NCBI GenBank assembly: GCA_029964075.1
Contig: CM057135.1
Span: 3,271,001 to 3,335,000 of the forward strand
DNA length: 64,000 nucleotides
From: Patiria pectinifera
Lineage: Eukaryota; Echinodermata; Asteroidea; Valvatida; Asterinidae
Direction of reading: 5' to 3'
Numbering within the stretch: position 1 is the stretch's first letter; the number at the start of each line of letters is the position of its first letter. The position numbers and the translations under genes are program-made. Positions 51,084 to 62,010 of the stretch are shown one piece after another. The notes beneath the pieces were generated by a model, which saw only the letters and a list, made by a program, of their open reading frames with translations, was not told where the DNA came from and made no database searches.

Positions 51084-51531
51084 GCAGTCCGTCTGCGCAT
51101 AAGTGGATGATGAGGATTACTCGCCCTGACTGTGGAGCATCGTTGTCACATTCACAGCTGAATGTGCCATCTCACAGAATCCGTCTGCCCATCAGTGGAT
51201 GAGAAGGATTACTCACCTTGACTGTGGAACATCGTTGTCACATTCACAGCTGAATGTGCCATCTCACAGAATCCGTCTGCCCATCAGTGGATGATGAGGA
51301 TTACTCACCTTGACTGTGGAACATGTTGTCACATTCACAGCTGAATGTGGCTTCTCACGGAGTCCGTCTGCTCATCAGTGGATGATGAGGATTACTCACC
51401 TTGACTGTGGAACATGTTGTCACATTCACAGCTGAATGTGCCATCTCATGGAGTACGTCTGCCCATCAGTGGATGATGAGGATTACTCACCGTGACTGTG
51501 GAACATGTTGTCACATTCACAGCTGCGTTTG
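51080..51531 (+). repeat. Continuation of the 91/92-bp satellite right of the transposon
   Basis: About five monomers of the same variants as on the left, in the same orientation and phase. They show that the transposon landed inside the array near its right edge. Confidence 0.95.
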
Positions 51532-51620
51532 GCATTTACCCAGACTTCTGTTTATGTATGGATGATGACAATAACTGTGGTGCACTGATGCTACACTCAC
51601 ACCTCCTGCCTCGCAGATTG
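51532..51620 (+). repeat. Degenerate last satellite monomer (array edge)
   Basis: After CACATTCACAGCTG the sequence keeps only traces of the monomer: TTTGGCAT, then GTATGGATGATGA, then AACTGTGGTGCA, then CACACTCACACC-like remnants. Typical decay where unequal exchange no longer homogenises the array. Confidence 0.65.
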
Positions 51621-53604
51621 GCACTCCTCTATTGAACATGAGTTTATGATGACTATCATTCTTGGACTATGGGCCCTGTGCCGAAGATTCGCCCTTATAA
51701 TAGTAAGAATAGGAAAATTTTAGGAGTCCGCTAATTAAAAGAAAAACATGAAGACACTTTGGATTTCCATTCATGTGCTGAGATCATTGCATGTAAGTGT
51801 ACATGTATGCTGTACAGTCGAACCCTGACAAGATGAGCTCTGTTAATACAAAATCCTGCTTATAACAAGCAAAACTTTAGGTCCCAAGTCTTTGTTGTTC
51901 TTTGTGTTCCTGGGTTTTTCATTACTGTTAATTATAGAAGGTACCTGTTACATGTATAACTATGTAATTTGTATAGAGCGAAGGACCTTGTTATAAACTT
52001 GTGCAACTATAGTGACAACAATTTCGTGTGGAAAATATGAAGTTGCAAAACTGATAATCAGTTTTTTGTTTCATGTTTTCTGTGTGCAGAATTTGTGCAT
52101 ATGAGATGTGGACATCATTGAAGAGAAGACTATCCCTTTGTTGGAAACTGACAACCCCCTGTATTGGAAATATGTGCACAGTTTATGTTTTTAAAGGTAA
52201 GATACCGTACAATTAGCTGTAGCTGTGTAAATTAAATCATTCTACATTTATATTGACCAGATGCGGATGCAACTTGCAGCAACTGAGTTTCTCCATTAAT
52301 CTTCTGTGTCAAATCGGTGAAAGTGTGATAAAGCAATTCTAAATAATATGGTTGCATTTAGGTAGAGCATGGTTGTTCATAACGACCTGATCAGAAGGGA
52401 GAGTCTCTAGCAGCAACCAGGTGCTTACTCAAAGCAAACGCCAAATTTATAACTGCTTTGTCCACTATTATCCACATAATATTTTATGACAGAAGTATCA
52501 TCTAGCAAGCACTCATTGGCCGATTTCTCGCAGGTCTTGTTCTTGACACGGGTATATCATTCTTGAAACCCTGACGGATAGGTGGTGGTGTGAAATCATC
52601 AGTGATGTATTTACTACATCTTGAAATCAGACCACATGATAGGGTGTGCGTATGCATAATGTCCTCGAAGTATTCAGCATATTCTACCTGATATAAGATC
52701 ACTACAGTGGTTCTCAAACATGGTTTGGCACATAGTTCCTGTGGCTTGTATTGTCCATATGTGCCACAGAGTGCAGTTTTTATTCCCCTGGCTGTAAGCT
52801 GGAGGGGAATATTGCGATACCTTTAGTAATCCTTCTGTGTGTATGTCTGTATGTATGTACGTACATGTATGATTTTGTCTTACAGTCGCCATGTGGATAT
52901 ATGGCGTTGTGCACAAAAGATGTCCACATAATGCAGGTTGTGTTGATGTTATGTGGACTAAGTCGTGTCCACATAGCGTTTCGCCCTCTCTGGAAAACAG
53001 GCTTAGTGGCATTTTCGGGTTAGGGTTATCAGTCGCAGAATGAAGAGAAACATTCAGGATCATCAAAAACCAAATGTGGGGTTCAAAGAGTTTTCTCATT
53101 TTAAGTAAAGTTATTTTTGTACTGAGTTTTCTTAACTACACGAAAACAAAGAAATGTCCACATAGAGTATGTAGAACAAATATGTGTGGGTGTGGGTGTG
53201 TGTGTGTTATGTTTTGGTTAGGCTGACTTTTGTCAGCTCATAACTTGAGAAATACATTACATTAATCACCGAGGGAGGATAGTTTTACATTACGAGATAA
53301 AAAGCAGTCAATATTTGTGTTATAACACCTCTCCCACATATTCTGCTTGGTTTTAAGAGATAACTGATTAATTTAATCTGAATACAATGAAAAATTACTT
53401 GTATCTGAATATGAAATTACTTGAAAATTAACTTGCAATTTTCCTAACTACTCTTTCATGAAATGTTTGAACCCGGCTCTGTAGCACTCGCGTTTTGAAA
53501 CAGTATGTGCAACGTGCAACACACAGATGCATTTTGCACACAGTGCGTATAGTACTATCAGTGATGTGTTTGCTGCATCTTGAGATCAGACCACATGATT
53601 ATGC
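51621..53604. other. Non-coding stretch with a 43-bp repeat
   Basis: No recognisable gene. A 43-bp piece at 52598-52640 recurs at 53557-53599 with four differences, all A in the first copy and G in the second. A TGTATG/TGTACG simple repeat lies near 52835-52870 and a GTGTGG/GTGTGT repeat near 53180-53210. Overlapping frames on both strands at 52674-53099 have no domain I recognise. Confidence 0.45.
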
Positions 53605-55460
53605 TTAATTTGTCAGTTCAGATCACCCATGGACTGGTAATGGCTTCTCAACCAATAGAATGTCTTAGGCATATGAGTAGGAAGTTAATATCTATGGAGG
53701 TTTTCATTTAACTAGTTAAATATACATATCTAGTTCAATATGTTTTGTTCTTCAGCCTACCTATAGCTAATCTCCTGTCAACCATGCCTGAGTTCTGTCG
53801 GCCACCTCATCACGGAGATGTCACAGGCTCCTAATGACAGTGCGTCATACAAGCCCAAGTACTGTCAGTCATCTCTTGTACCACTATGTCTGAGGCTACT
53901 GATCACCTGTCAACCACGCCTGAGTTCTGTCAGCCACCTCTTGCATCACTGAGATGTCACAGGCTACTTATCAACCGTCATCCAAGCTGAGTAGTGTGAG
54001 CCAGTGTTGTACATGTAGTTGAGACCTGGCAAGACCATCACAAGACCAACACAAGACCAAAACAAGTCATCCAGTCTCAATTCAAGTCACAAGCTATTCA
54101 AATGAACTGCGACAAAGGCATTTCTTTGTCATTGTTTGTGCCCTGTGCCTGGTCTTGTGAATGGTCTTGTGAATGGTCTTGTGCCATCGAGTGCAGTTGT
54201 AAAACACAAGTTTGTGTCATAAATGACTGATGTTTAACCCGTCTATAGCTGGGTGATGGCTATAGATACAGCTCGATGAAAGCCGATAAGCCGAGGCACT
54301 GTTAGAGCTGCATTCCTGCTGCATAGCCGCATTCATTCATAGACGACGGCCAAATTGCCTGCACTTGCATATATATTCCACTCAAAGTGCGGTTGTCCAT
54401 GGCAATAGTGCCAGCGTTAAGGAGTAAAATTGCCAGTTCAGACAACCCACGCAATGGGCTGTCAATTACTAGTAATGGATAGTCAGTCTGTGTCATATAC
54501 ATAACAAATATCTATGGTGGTTTCTGTTATCTAAAAACCATATTTATATACTGGTATTCTATTTTGGTTCCTTGCCCCATGTATAGAATTACTGTGATGT
54601 CAAGGATGACTAATCACCTGTCAATCATGCCTGAGTTCTGTCAGCCACCTCTTGCATCACTGTGATGTCACAGGCTCCTAATGACAGTCCATCATCCAAG
54701 TCCAAGTGCCATAAGTCATCTCTTATACCACTATGTCTGAGGCTACTGATCACCTGTCAACCATGCATGACTTCTGTCAGCCACCTCTTGCATCACTTTG
54801 ATGTCACAGGCTCCTAATGACAGTCAGTCATCCAAGCCCAAGTACCGTCAGTCATCTCTTGTACCACTGTATCTGAGGCTATAATCTCCTGTCAACCAAG
54901 TCCCGAGTTCTGTCAGCCAGCTCTGTGCATCACTGTATTTTATTTAAAGCCTGCTAATCACCTGTCATCCCATCATGAATATTGTGAGCCATCTCTTGCA
55001 TCACCCGCCATTTAAGGCAGAGTTTACCTTGTGCATCACTGTGATGCCTTCAGCCCACCTATAGCTAATCTCCTGTCAACCACGTCTGAGTTCTGTCAGC
55101 CACCTCTTGCATCACTGTGATGTCAAAGGCTGTTATTACCCGCCATCCATGTCCAACTTCTGTGTGTCACCTCGTTCACCATCGTGATGTCAAAGGCTAC
55201 TTATCACCTGCCATGCAAATTAGACTGCTGTGTGTCACCTCAAATGCCTCAAATGTTCCTGATGTAGAGCTGGATGACCTGTCATCCAAATGTAAGTTCT
55301 GAGTTCTCAAGACTGTATATTTGTTGTCTAAGCCTTTGTCCCGTCATCAAACTCTTGTATAAACATGTGATGATAAAGGCTTTTATCATTTGTCTAACAG
55401 GCCTAATTTCTGTCAGCCAGCTCTTGTATCAGCGTGATGTTAAAGGCTATTAATTTGTAA
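53605..55460. repeat. Degenerate tandem repeats of about 68 bp inside a duplicated segment of about 0.83 kb
   Basis: Units alternate between a type with CACCTGTCAACCATGCCTGA ... CAGCCACCTCTTGCATCACT and a related type with CAGTCATCCAAGCCCAAGT ... GTCATCTCTTGTACCACT. Each is close to 68 bp, so pairs repeat at about 136 bp. A spacer containing GTCAGTTCAGA(T/C)CACCCA ... AATATCTATGG appears before each block, near 53.61 and 54.44 kb, so the spacer plus units was itself duplicated. Copies differ by many substitutions and indels, so it is old. Confidence 0.75.
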
Positions 55461-57000
55461 TCCAGTTTGGAGTATGTCCTTACATTTAGTCCAAATTATG
55501 TTTGTGTTGAAATTCATTTCACACTTGTATACTTTAAGACTGTGAGGCAAAATGTCCACATTGACAGGGGAATCTGTCGGTTACACTGCAAAGTGACATA
55601 TTTGTGCTGTGTTCATTGATCATCATACAGATAATGTTGTATGAAAGCTTCTAGGTTAATGCCAAATTGAAGGTCCCTTTGATTAAAAACGTTAATTTGT
55701 AAACTAAACAATACATTTCCTTTGAGGGAAACAATTTGGAAAAGAAGCGGCTTGTATTCATATGTATTCTAAATGCATCTTAGTCTAATCAAAACTTTTC
55801 ATATAAAAGGTATAGGTTAATAATATTTAATTGATAACAGTTACATGTTGTACTTTTTTTAAGTACACTGTGCCAAAAAATATAAATCAATGTCTCATGT
55901 TACAATCCATTTTGCTACCTTTACTTTAATTTGTTCAACCAAAGCTGTGTGCATATTGTTTCGTTTGTTAATGTATTAAATAGTACATGTTGTATATACA
56001 TTTCGTTTGTATTTTTTTTCTGTGAAAGTAAAGGGGAAATAAATATTAATGAATTGAAATGAATTGCACCTCCGGTGTCTATAAAAATTCCTTTTTATCG
56101 TTGTAGTTTCCTTGAACTCTTGCGTGTGAAAATTTAATGCTTTTCATGGCCTTGTACTTTTTCAAAAGTAAAAGAATATATTGACACATTACTTAAAAAT
56201 GAATTTATAATGTTAAAACTTTCCCATCAGTGAAATAAAGTGCCCCAAAAAGAAATTTTTTGCTAAACGTTTTTTCCTTAAATGATATCTTTATGACATA
56301 CCGAGGGAGAATATTTTCACACTGTTGGTGATTTGTATGATTGTGCAATGAGTGGGTGCGGGCACCTTCAAGTTAATGTTATGGGCCTAGTATTATTTTC
56401 GATACCTCTCAACTGATACTAGGAATATTCGCCAGACCATTTCGAAGCTGGGGATCACATGCTAGCATATAAGACCTGCCCCTGAATCATGTGATATAGT
56501 AACAGTTTCTTGTGTCAGGACAATGGGGAAGTTTAAACATGGAACTAAAAAAAAAAGATTATAACGTGCAAAGGATTTGATTAAGTATTAAGCATTCCAA
56601 ATTTTATTCAACATTAAATGCAAATGGATTATTCGTGCAAGGTAAACCTTCAGCCCGGACTATGGCCTGTCATGAAATTTCTACTACAACGTGTGATTAT
56701 GCCTGCCTGCCTCTGAATTCATCTGCCTGTAAATTTAGCCCCTCTAGATAATCCTGGCAATGTTCACGGACACTTTATTTGGCCGGCTTTTCGTGACAGG
56801 TGAATCACTTGTAACACTAGAGGGCAGCAAACAACTTAAGCAGCAGGATTTTTGTCACGACTTCCAAGAATATTGTAATCTAAGTATTTGATACCTTTTC
56901 AAATCTCAACATAAACAAAACACGATCTCTTCCATAATTATAGTGGTTGAAAATTAAACATACATGTATAAATAACAAAGGGCATACGTAAAGGGCGAGT
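55461..57000. other. Non-coding stretch; possible LINE 3' tail near 56030-56065
   Basis: AT-rich with no gene. Around 56030-56065 the sequence GGGGAAATAAATATTAATG leads into GAATTGAAATGAATTG, resembling the 3' tail of a LINE, but no coding remnant lies upstream. Otherwise nothing recognised. Confidence 0.35.
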
Positions 57001-57002
57001 AA

Positions 57003-57155
57003 AAAAGAGGTCTACCCGATGTTCCCCAATATCTATGTTCCCCGAAATCCTTAGGATAGGGTTAGAGTTAGGGCTAGGGTTAGGGTTATAGGGTAAGAAC
57101 TTCGGGAAACATCGGTATTGGGAAACATAGGTATTGGGAACATTGGCATGTACCC
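57003..57155. repeat. Telomere-like TTAGGG patch inside an imperfect inverted repeat
   Basis: Between about 57050 and 57095 are five or six TTAGGG-related hexamers with variants (TTAGAG, GCTAGGG, TTATAGGG). On each side are related words in opposite orientation (GATGTTCCCCAATATCTATG on the left; complement-like CGGTATTGGGAAACATAGG on the right). The structure looks like a dispersed repeat rather than a telomere fusion, because the hexamers are few and degenerate. Confidence 0.5.
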
Positions 57156-57239
57156 GTAAAAACGCATTTTTTAAATCAAATTCTATTTTTTTTCCGGGTG
57201 ACACACACTTCAGCCAAAAAAGACATCTTAATTGCACAT

Positions 57240-57900
57240 TTACTGCACCTTTAATATAAACTACATGGAATGTGATGACGTCATCATAATGTAATTCCAT
57301 TTTTCCATCTATAATTAACGCACATATTAGCTACATATCAAATTCAGACGAAATCGGACCTCATAATGACCTTAGAAAGGTGCCAAGGTGGAGTGTTTTA
57401 AAATGTGTACAAAACATATGGGGAAAATGCATCTTTAAAGTGACGTAACCCGACACCTGATGATGTCACGGTCACGAATTTCTTCTAGGACCATCTGTGG
57501 GTGGTGGTCTAAGTATATACAAAGTCTGACGTCGATCGGATTTACGAAGAGGCCAAAGTGGAGTGTTTTAAAATGTGTACAAAACATATGGGCAAAAATG
57601 CATTTGCCCGACACCTGATGACGTCACGGTCATGAATTTCTTCTAGGACCATTTGTGGGTGGTGGTCTAAGTATGTACCAAGTCTGAGGTCAATCGGATT
57701 TACGAAGAGGCCAAAGTGGAGTGTTTTAAAATGTGTACAAAACATATGGGCAAAAATGAATTTTTAAAGTGACGTAACCCGACACCTGATGACGTCACGG
57801 TCATGAATTTCTTCTAGGACCATCTATGGATGGTGGTCTAAGCATGTACCAAGTCTGAAATCGATCGGATTTAAAAAAGTGGCAAAGTGGACTGGTGGAA
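57240..57900 (+). repeat. Tandem family of about 170 bp with TGACGTCA octamers (block 1)
   Basis: Units share TGGAGTGTTTTAAAATGTGT (starting near 57390, 57560 and 57718), then CATATGGG, GACGTAACCCGACACCTGATG, an octamer TGACGTCA or a variant, GAATTTCTTCTAGGACCAT and GTGGTCTAAGTATGTACC. One unit lacks about 12-17 bp. Perfect TGACGTCA octamers lie at 57276-57283 (inside the 12-bp palindrome GATGACGTCATC), 57619-57626 and 57790-57797. Confidence 0.75.
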
Positions 57901-58044
57901 GAAACGTGTGCTAAACCTATGGAGAAAAAGTCTGAAAAAGGAGAAGAAAAAAAAACTAGACGGACGTTGTGTTTGTAGGTAAACAAACACCGAGCTGTTT
58001 CGGTGTTTTTTTCTGTCTTTGAATGAAAAAGATTGACGTGGCCA

Positions 58045-58108
58045 TCGGTGGCTATCGAACCCAGAACCTTTGTGTGGGGATTCCAAGTTTTTGCCGTGTG
58101 TGCCAAGT
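58045..58108 (-). mobile_element. Possible tRNA-derived SINE fragment (copy 1)
   Basis: On the minus strand TGGCACACACGG resembles box A and, about 40 bp later, GGTTCGATAGC (complement 58051-58061) resembles box B of the RNA polymerase III promoter. A second copy lies near 60519-60582. It does not fold into a tRNA I can draw with confidence. Confidence 0.35.
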
Positions 58109-58882
58109 GTGTGAAGTCGATTTATGTCAGACGTCCTAAATCCACGTGGTTCAATGTGTGCGCAGTCCTCTTTTCTTTGCGTTTGGGAACGGGTGCGCGT
58201 GCAAAGCGTACATGTACCTGTGCGCAGATGATGATAGCGGGTCGAGGATAGATTTAGGAAAGTGTGAAAGTGTACCTGTATTTAGCAACTTATTTCTGGT
58301 GTCTATATTTGAAGTAGGAAAAACGAAATGTGTTCAACTATGTTGGGAGTAAAAATACCAATAGTACTGAGCAGACGAAAAGGGAATTAAATTTAATGAC
58401 GTCTTGGAAAGAATTCCATATACGCACTCCAGTTATTTTCCTAGACATGAATTGAAAAGTACCAAAAGTTGTAAATCTGACGAAGAAACGGAAATTTAGG
58501 AGGGGAAAAAATCAAGATTTTCTTTAAAAATACTTTGACGTTTCCTGTCATGGCCCATAGAGGTGGAGGCTTATATGGAATTCTTTCCAGTGTTCCTAAC
58601 GTGGCGCACTTGAACAAATCCCCCAAAATCCCACATTAACATTTAAGAAATTCTTTAAAGTTGTTAACTTCTGATAAATCATTATTATTCCAACTCACAT
58701 ACCCAACTACAAGTTTGTCACATTTACGTAAGCCGCATAAATCTGTGGCATGATGACTGTACCGCGTAGAGTGCGCGGGGACCTGGCCAGCTGTAGGGCG
58801 GCAAGGCATGCACGCGCACGCTGTTAAAATGTCAAGTTGGATAACGGTCGAGTTGTCCGACCCCGGCCCCATGGGTACAAAG

Positions 58883-59085
58883 CCTATGGAGAAAACAACG
58901 TGCACAATGCCTATGGAGAAAAGAACGTGTACAAACCCTATGGAGAAAAGAACGTGTACAAACCCTATGGAGAAAAGAACGTGTACAAACCCTATGGAGA
59001 AAAGAACGTGTACAAAACCTATGGAGAAAAGAACGTGTACAAACCCTATGGAGAAAAGAATGTGTACAAACCCTATGGACAAAAA
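58883..59085 (+). repeat. 27-bp minisatellite, eight units
   Basis: CCTATGGAGAAAAGAACGTG plus TACAAAC repeats every 27 bp, starting at 58883, 58910, 58937, 58964, 58991, 59018, 59045 and 59072. Because 27 is a multiple of three and the unit lacks stops in several frames, it creates long open frames on both strands (for example 58636-59115 on the minus strand). I treat these as artefacts. Confidence 0.92.
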
Positions 59086-59150
59086 TTGCACCTTTAACGT
59101 TACGTAACTTGACACTTGATGACGTCATGATTACGAATTTCTTCTAGGAC

Positions 59151-59650
59151 CATCTGTGGATGGTGGTCTAAGTGTGTGCCAAGTCTGAGGTTGATGCAAT
59201 TTAAGAAAGTGCCAAAGTGCCCTTGCAGAAGAAAAAACGTGTACAAACCTTATGGAGAAGAGTCTGAAAGAGAAAAAGAAAAAAAAGAAAAAGAAAAAAA
59301 AAAACTTTAACGAAAACAAGAGCTGTTTCGGTTGTAACCGAAACAGCTAAGAAACTAGAAATGTGTTTGTGGACAAACACAAGCTGTTTCGGATATTTGA
59401 AATACTCTGAGCAATGATGAACAATCAGTGACGTCACTATGAATGTCATCTATAACAGCACATTATAATATGTACATGTCAAGTTACAACCAAATCGAAC
59501 ATTTTAGTTCTGTAGATATACACGTAGACCTATAAAAGAATAAAATGCCCCTTTAAGGGACTACACGTGACATTTGATGATGATGCCACTTCAATTTCCA
59601 TCTATAACACATCCATGTGAATATGCATACCAAGTTTTAACCCAATCAGA
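59151..59650. other. Repeat-derived stretch with a perfect 28-bp palindrome
   Basis: Continues the 170-bp family at first, then an A-rich tract (about 59262-59306). At 59321-59348 is a perfect hairpin with 13-bp arms (AGCTGTTTCGGTT and its complement) around GT. A similar AGCTGTTTCGG word occurs once more near 59382 and in both copies of the duplicated segment. A TGACGTCA octamer lies at 59429-59436. Confidence 0.65.
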
Positions 59651-60360
59651 CTTGTACTTCCGAAGTTCAGTTTGAAGAAAAACGTGTACAAAACCAATAG
59701 GGAAACCAATGCATCTTTAATGTGATATAACCTGACACCTCATGACGCCACGATGACGAATTTCTTCTAGAACCATCTATGGGTAGTGGTCTAAGTGTGT
59801 ACCAAGCATAAAGTCGATCAAATTTACGAAAGTGCCAAAGTGTATAGTTTGAAGAAACACGTGTACAAAACCTATGGGTAAAATGTGCATCTTTAATGTA
59901 AAGTAATATGACACCTGATGACGTCACGATCACGAGTTTCTTCATGGACCATCTGTGGGTGATGGTCTAAATGTGTACCAAGTGTAACGTCGATCTGGTT
60001 TACGAAAGTGCCGAAATGGAGTGTTTTAATACATGTACAAACCCTATGTGGAAAAATGCATCTTTAATGTGACGTAACCTGACTCGCGATGACGTCACGA
60101 TCACGAATTTCGTCTAGGACCATCTGTGGGTGGTGGTCTAAGTACGAATTAAGTTTAACGTCGATCGGATTTACGAAGATGCCAAACTGGAGTGTTTTAA
60201 AACGTGTACAAAACATATGGGCAAAAAAAGCATCTTTAATGTCACGTGACCGGACACCTGATGACGTCACGATCACAAATTTCTTCTAGGACCATCTGTG
60301 GGTGGCGGTCTAAGTATGTACCAAGTCTGAAATCAATCGGATTTAAAAAAGTGCCAAAGT
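59650..60360 (+). repeat. Tandem family of about 170-178 bp with TGACGTCA octamers (block 2)
   Basis: Four units related to those at 57240-57900, each with a CGTGTACAAAACC-like start, CATCTTTAATGTGACGTAAC, the octamer region, and the GTGGTCTAAG...ACCAAG segment. TGACGTCA occurs at 59919-59926, 60090-60097 and 60262-60269; the first unit has TGACGCCA. Confidence 0.75.
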
Positions 60361-60692
60361 GGACTGGTAGAATAAACGTGTGTTAAACCTATGGAAAAAA
60401 AGGCTGAAAAAGGAGGAAAAAAAGAAAAAACTAGACGGACGTTGTGTTTGTAGGTAAACAAACACCGAGCTGTTTCGGTGTTTTTTCTGTCTTAGAAAGA
60501 AACAGATTGACGTGGCCACCGGCGGCTATCGAACCCAGAACCTTTGTGTGGGGATTCCAAGTTTGTGCTGTGTGTGCCAAGTGTATGAAGTCGATATATG
60601 TCAGACGTCCTAAATCCACGTGGTTCAATGTGTGCGCTGTCCTCTTTTCTTTGCATTTGGGAATGGGTGCGCGTGCAAAGCGTACATGTAGG

Positions 60693-60949
60693 TGGGTGAT
60701 TCCATAAATTTAGGGTCCAATTTTGGTGTCCGAGTTACATCTGACTTGTGTAAGATTTTGTAATTTAGGACACATGTCTCTGATTCTTAGAGTGATTATG
60801 TAAAGCAAACTACCTGGTAAACAAATGGAAAATAGTGTGAAGTCATTTTTATTGACACTTGAATGGCAAATTAACAGGTCCGGTGTAACAGGGACACCAA
60901 AAATGTCACACTTTTGGACCCTTTATTTATGGACATACCCAGGTGCGCA
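60693..60949. mobile_element. MITE-like insertion in copy 2
   Basis: The segment begins GGGTGATTCCATAAATTTAG and ends with the inverted counterpart CTTTATTTATGGACATACCC; GGTGTCC/GGACACC words also pair further in. AGGT flanks both sides and may be the target-site duplication. Copy 1 has no such insertion at the equivalent place (between GTACATGTA and GTGCGCAGATGATG near 58210-58225). Confidence 0.65.
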
Positions 60950-61604
60950 AGATGATGACAGCGAGTCGAGGATAGATTTCGGAAAGTGTCAAAGTGTACC
61001 TGTATTTAGCAACTTATTTCTGGTGTCTATTTGAAGTTGGAAGAACGAAATGTGTTCAACTATGTTGGGAGTGAAAATACCAATAGTACTGAGCAGATGA
61101 GAAGGGAATTAAATTTAATGACGTCTTGGAAAGAATTCCATATACGGACTCCAGTTATTTTCCTAGATATGACTTGAAAAGTACCAAAAGTTGTAAATCT
61201 GACGAAGAAACGGAAATTTAGGAGGGGAAAAAATCAAGATTTTCTTTAAAAATACTTTGACGTTTCCTGTCATGGCCCATAGAGGTCGAGTCTTATACGG
61301 ATTTTTTCCAGTGTTTGTAACGTGGCGCACTTGAACAAATCCTCCGAAATCCCACATTAACATTTAAGAAATTCTGTAAAGTTGTGTACTTCTGATAAAT
61401 CATGATTATCCCAACTCACATACCCAACTACAAGTTTGTGACATTTATGTAAGCCGCATAAATCTGTGGCATCATGACTGTACCGCGTAGAGTGCGCGGG
61501 GAGCTGGCCAGCTGTAGGGCGGCAAGGCATGCACGCGCACGCTGTCAAAATGTCAAGTTGGACAACGGTCGAGTTGTCCGACCCCATGGGCCGGGTACAA
61601 AGCT

Positions 61605-61753
61605 AATATGGAGAAAACAACGTGCACAATGCCTATGGAGAAAAGAACGTGTACAAACCCTATGGAGAAAAGAACGTGTACAAAACCTATGGAGAAAAGA
61701 ACGTGTACAACCCCTATGGAGAAAAGAACGTGTACAAACCCTATGGACAAAAA
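61605..61753 (+). repeat. 27-bp minisatellite, six units (copy 2)
   Basis: Same unit as at 58883-59085, with starts near 61605 (degenerate), 61632, 61659, 61686, 61713 and 61740. It generates the frames 61474-61908 (+) and 61545-61862 (-), which are artefacts. Confidence 0.9.
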
Positions 61754-61809
61754 ATGCACCTTTAATGTTACGTAACTTGACACTTGATGACGTCATGATT
61801 ACGAATTTA

Positions 61810-62010
61810 CAGCAAAAGCCAATGATGTACGGTGTAACAGGCCAGGTGACCAAAAATGTCACACTTTTGGACCCCTTTTTTTATGGACATACCCGTGTGC
61901 ACAGATGATGATAGCGGGTCGAGGATAGATTTAGGAAAGTGTGAAATAAGTGTACCTGTATTTAGCAACTTATTTCTGGTGTCTATATATTTGAAGTAGG
62001 AAAAAACGAT
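61810..62010 (+). repeat. Partial third copy of the duplicated segment, with the MITE's right half
   Basis: GGTGTAACAGG ... AATGTCACACTTTTGGACCC ... TATGGACATACCC followed by GATGATGATAGCGGGTCGAGG and GTACCTGTATTTAGCAAC matches copy 2 at about 60880-61035. The left part of the MITE is missing. Confidence 0.7.

Larger units (their letters stand above)
57880..59150 (+). repeat. Duplicated segment, copy 1
   Basis: From CTAGACGGACGTTGTGTTTG through the minisatellite to GACGTCATGATTACGAATTT, this segment is closely repeated at about 60350-61808. It contains a hairpin with 9-bp arms (57985-57993 and 58000-58008) and a tRNA-like piece near 58051-58103. It lacks the approximately 250-bp MITE present in copy 2. 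Confidence 0.8.
60350..61808 (+). repeat. Duplicated segment, copy 2 (with inserted MITE)
   Basis: Closely similar to 57880-59150 along its length, including the hairpin (60460-60468 with 60475-60483), the tRNA-like piece (box-B-like complement at 60525-60535), the stretch around CCAATAGTACTGAGCAGA, and a minisatellite of six rather than eight units. It differs by the MITE at about 60693-60949. Confidence 0.8.

Noticed and set aside
58045-58108. A functional tRNA gene
   Set aside because: Only box-A- and box-B-like words are present; I could not draw an acceptor stem or anticodon arm, and it occurs inside a duplicated repeat.
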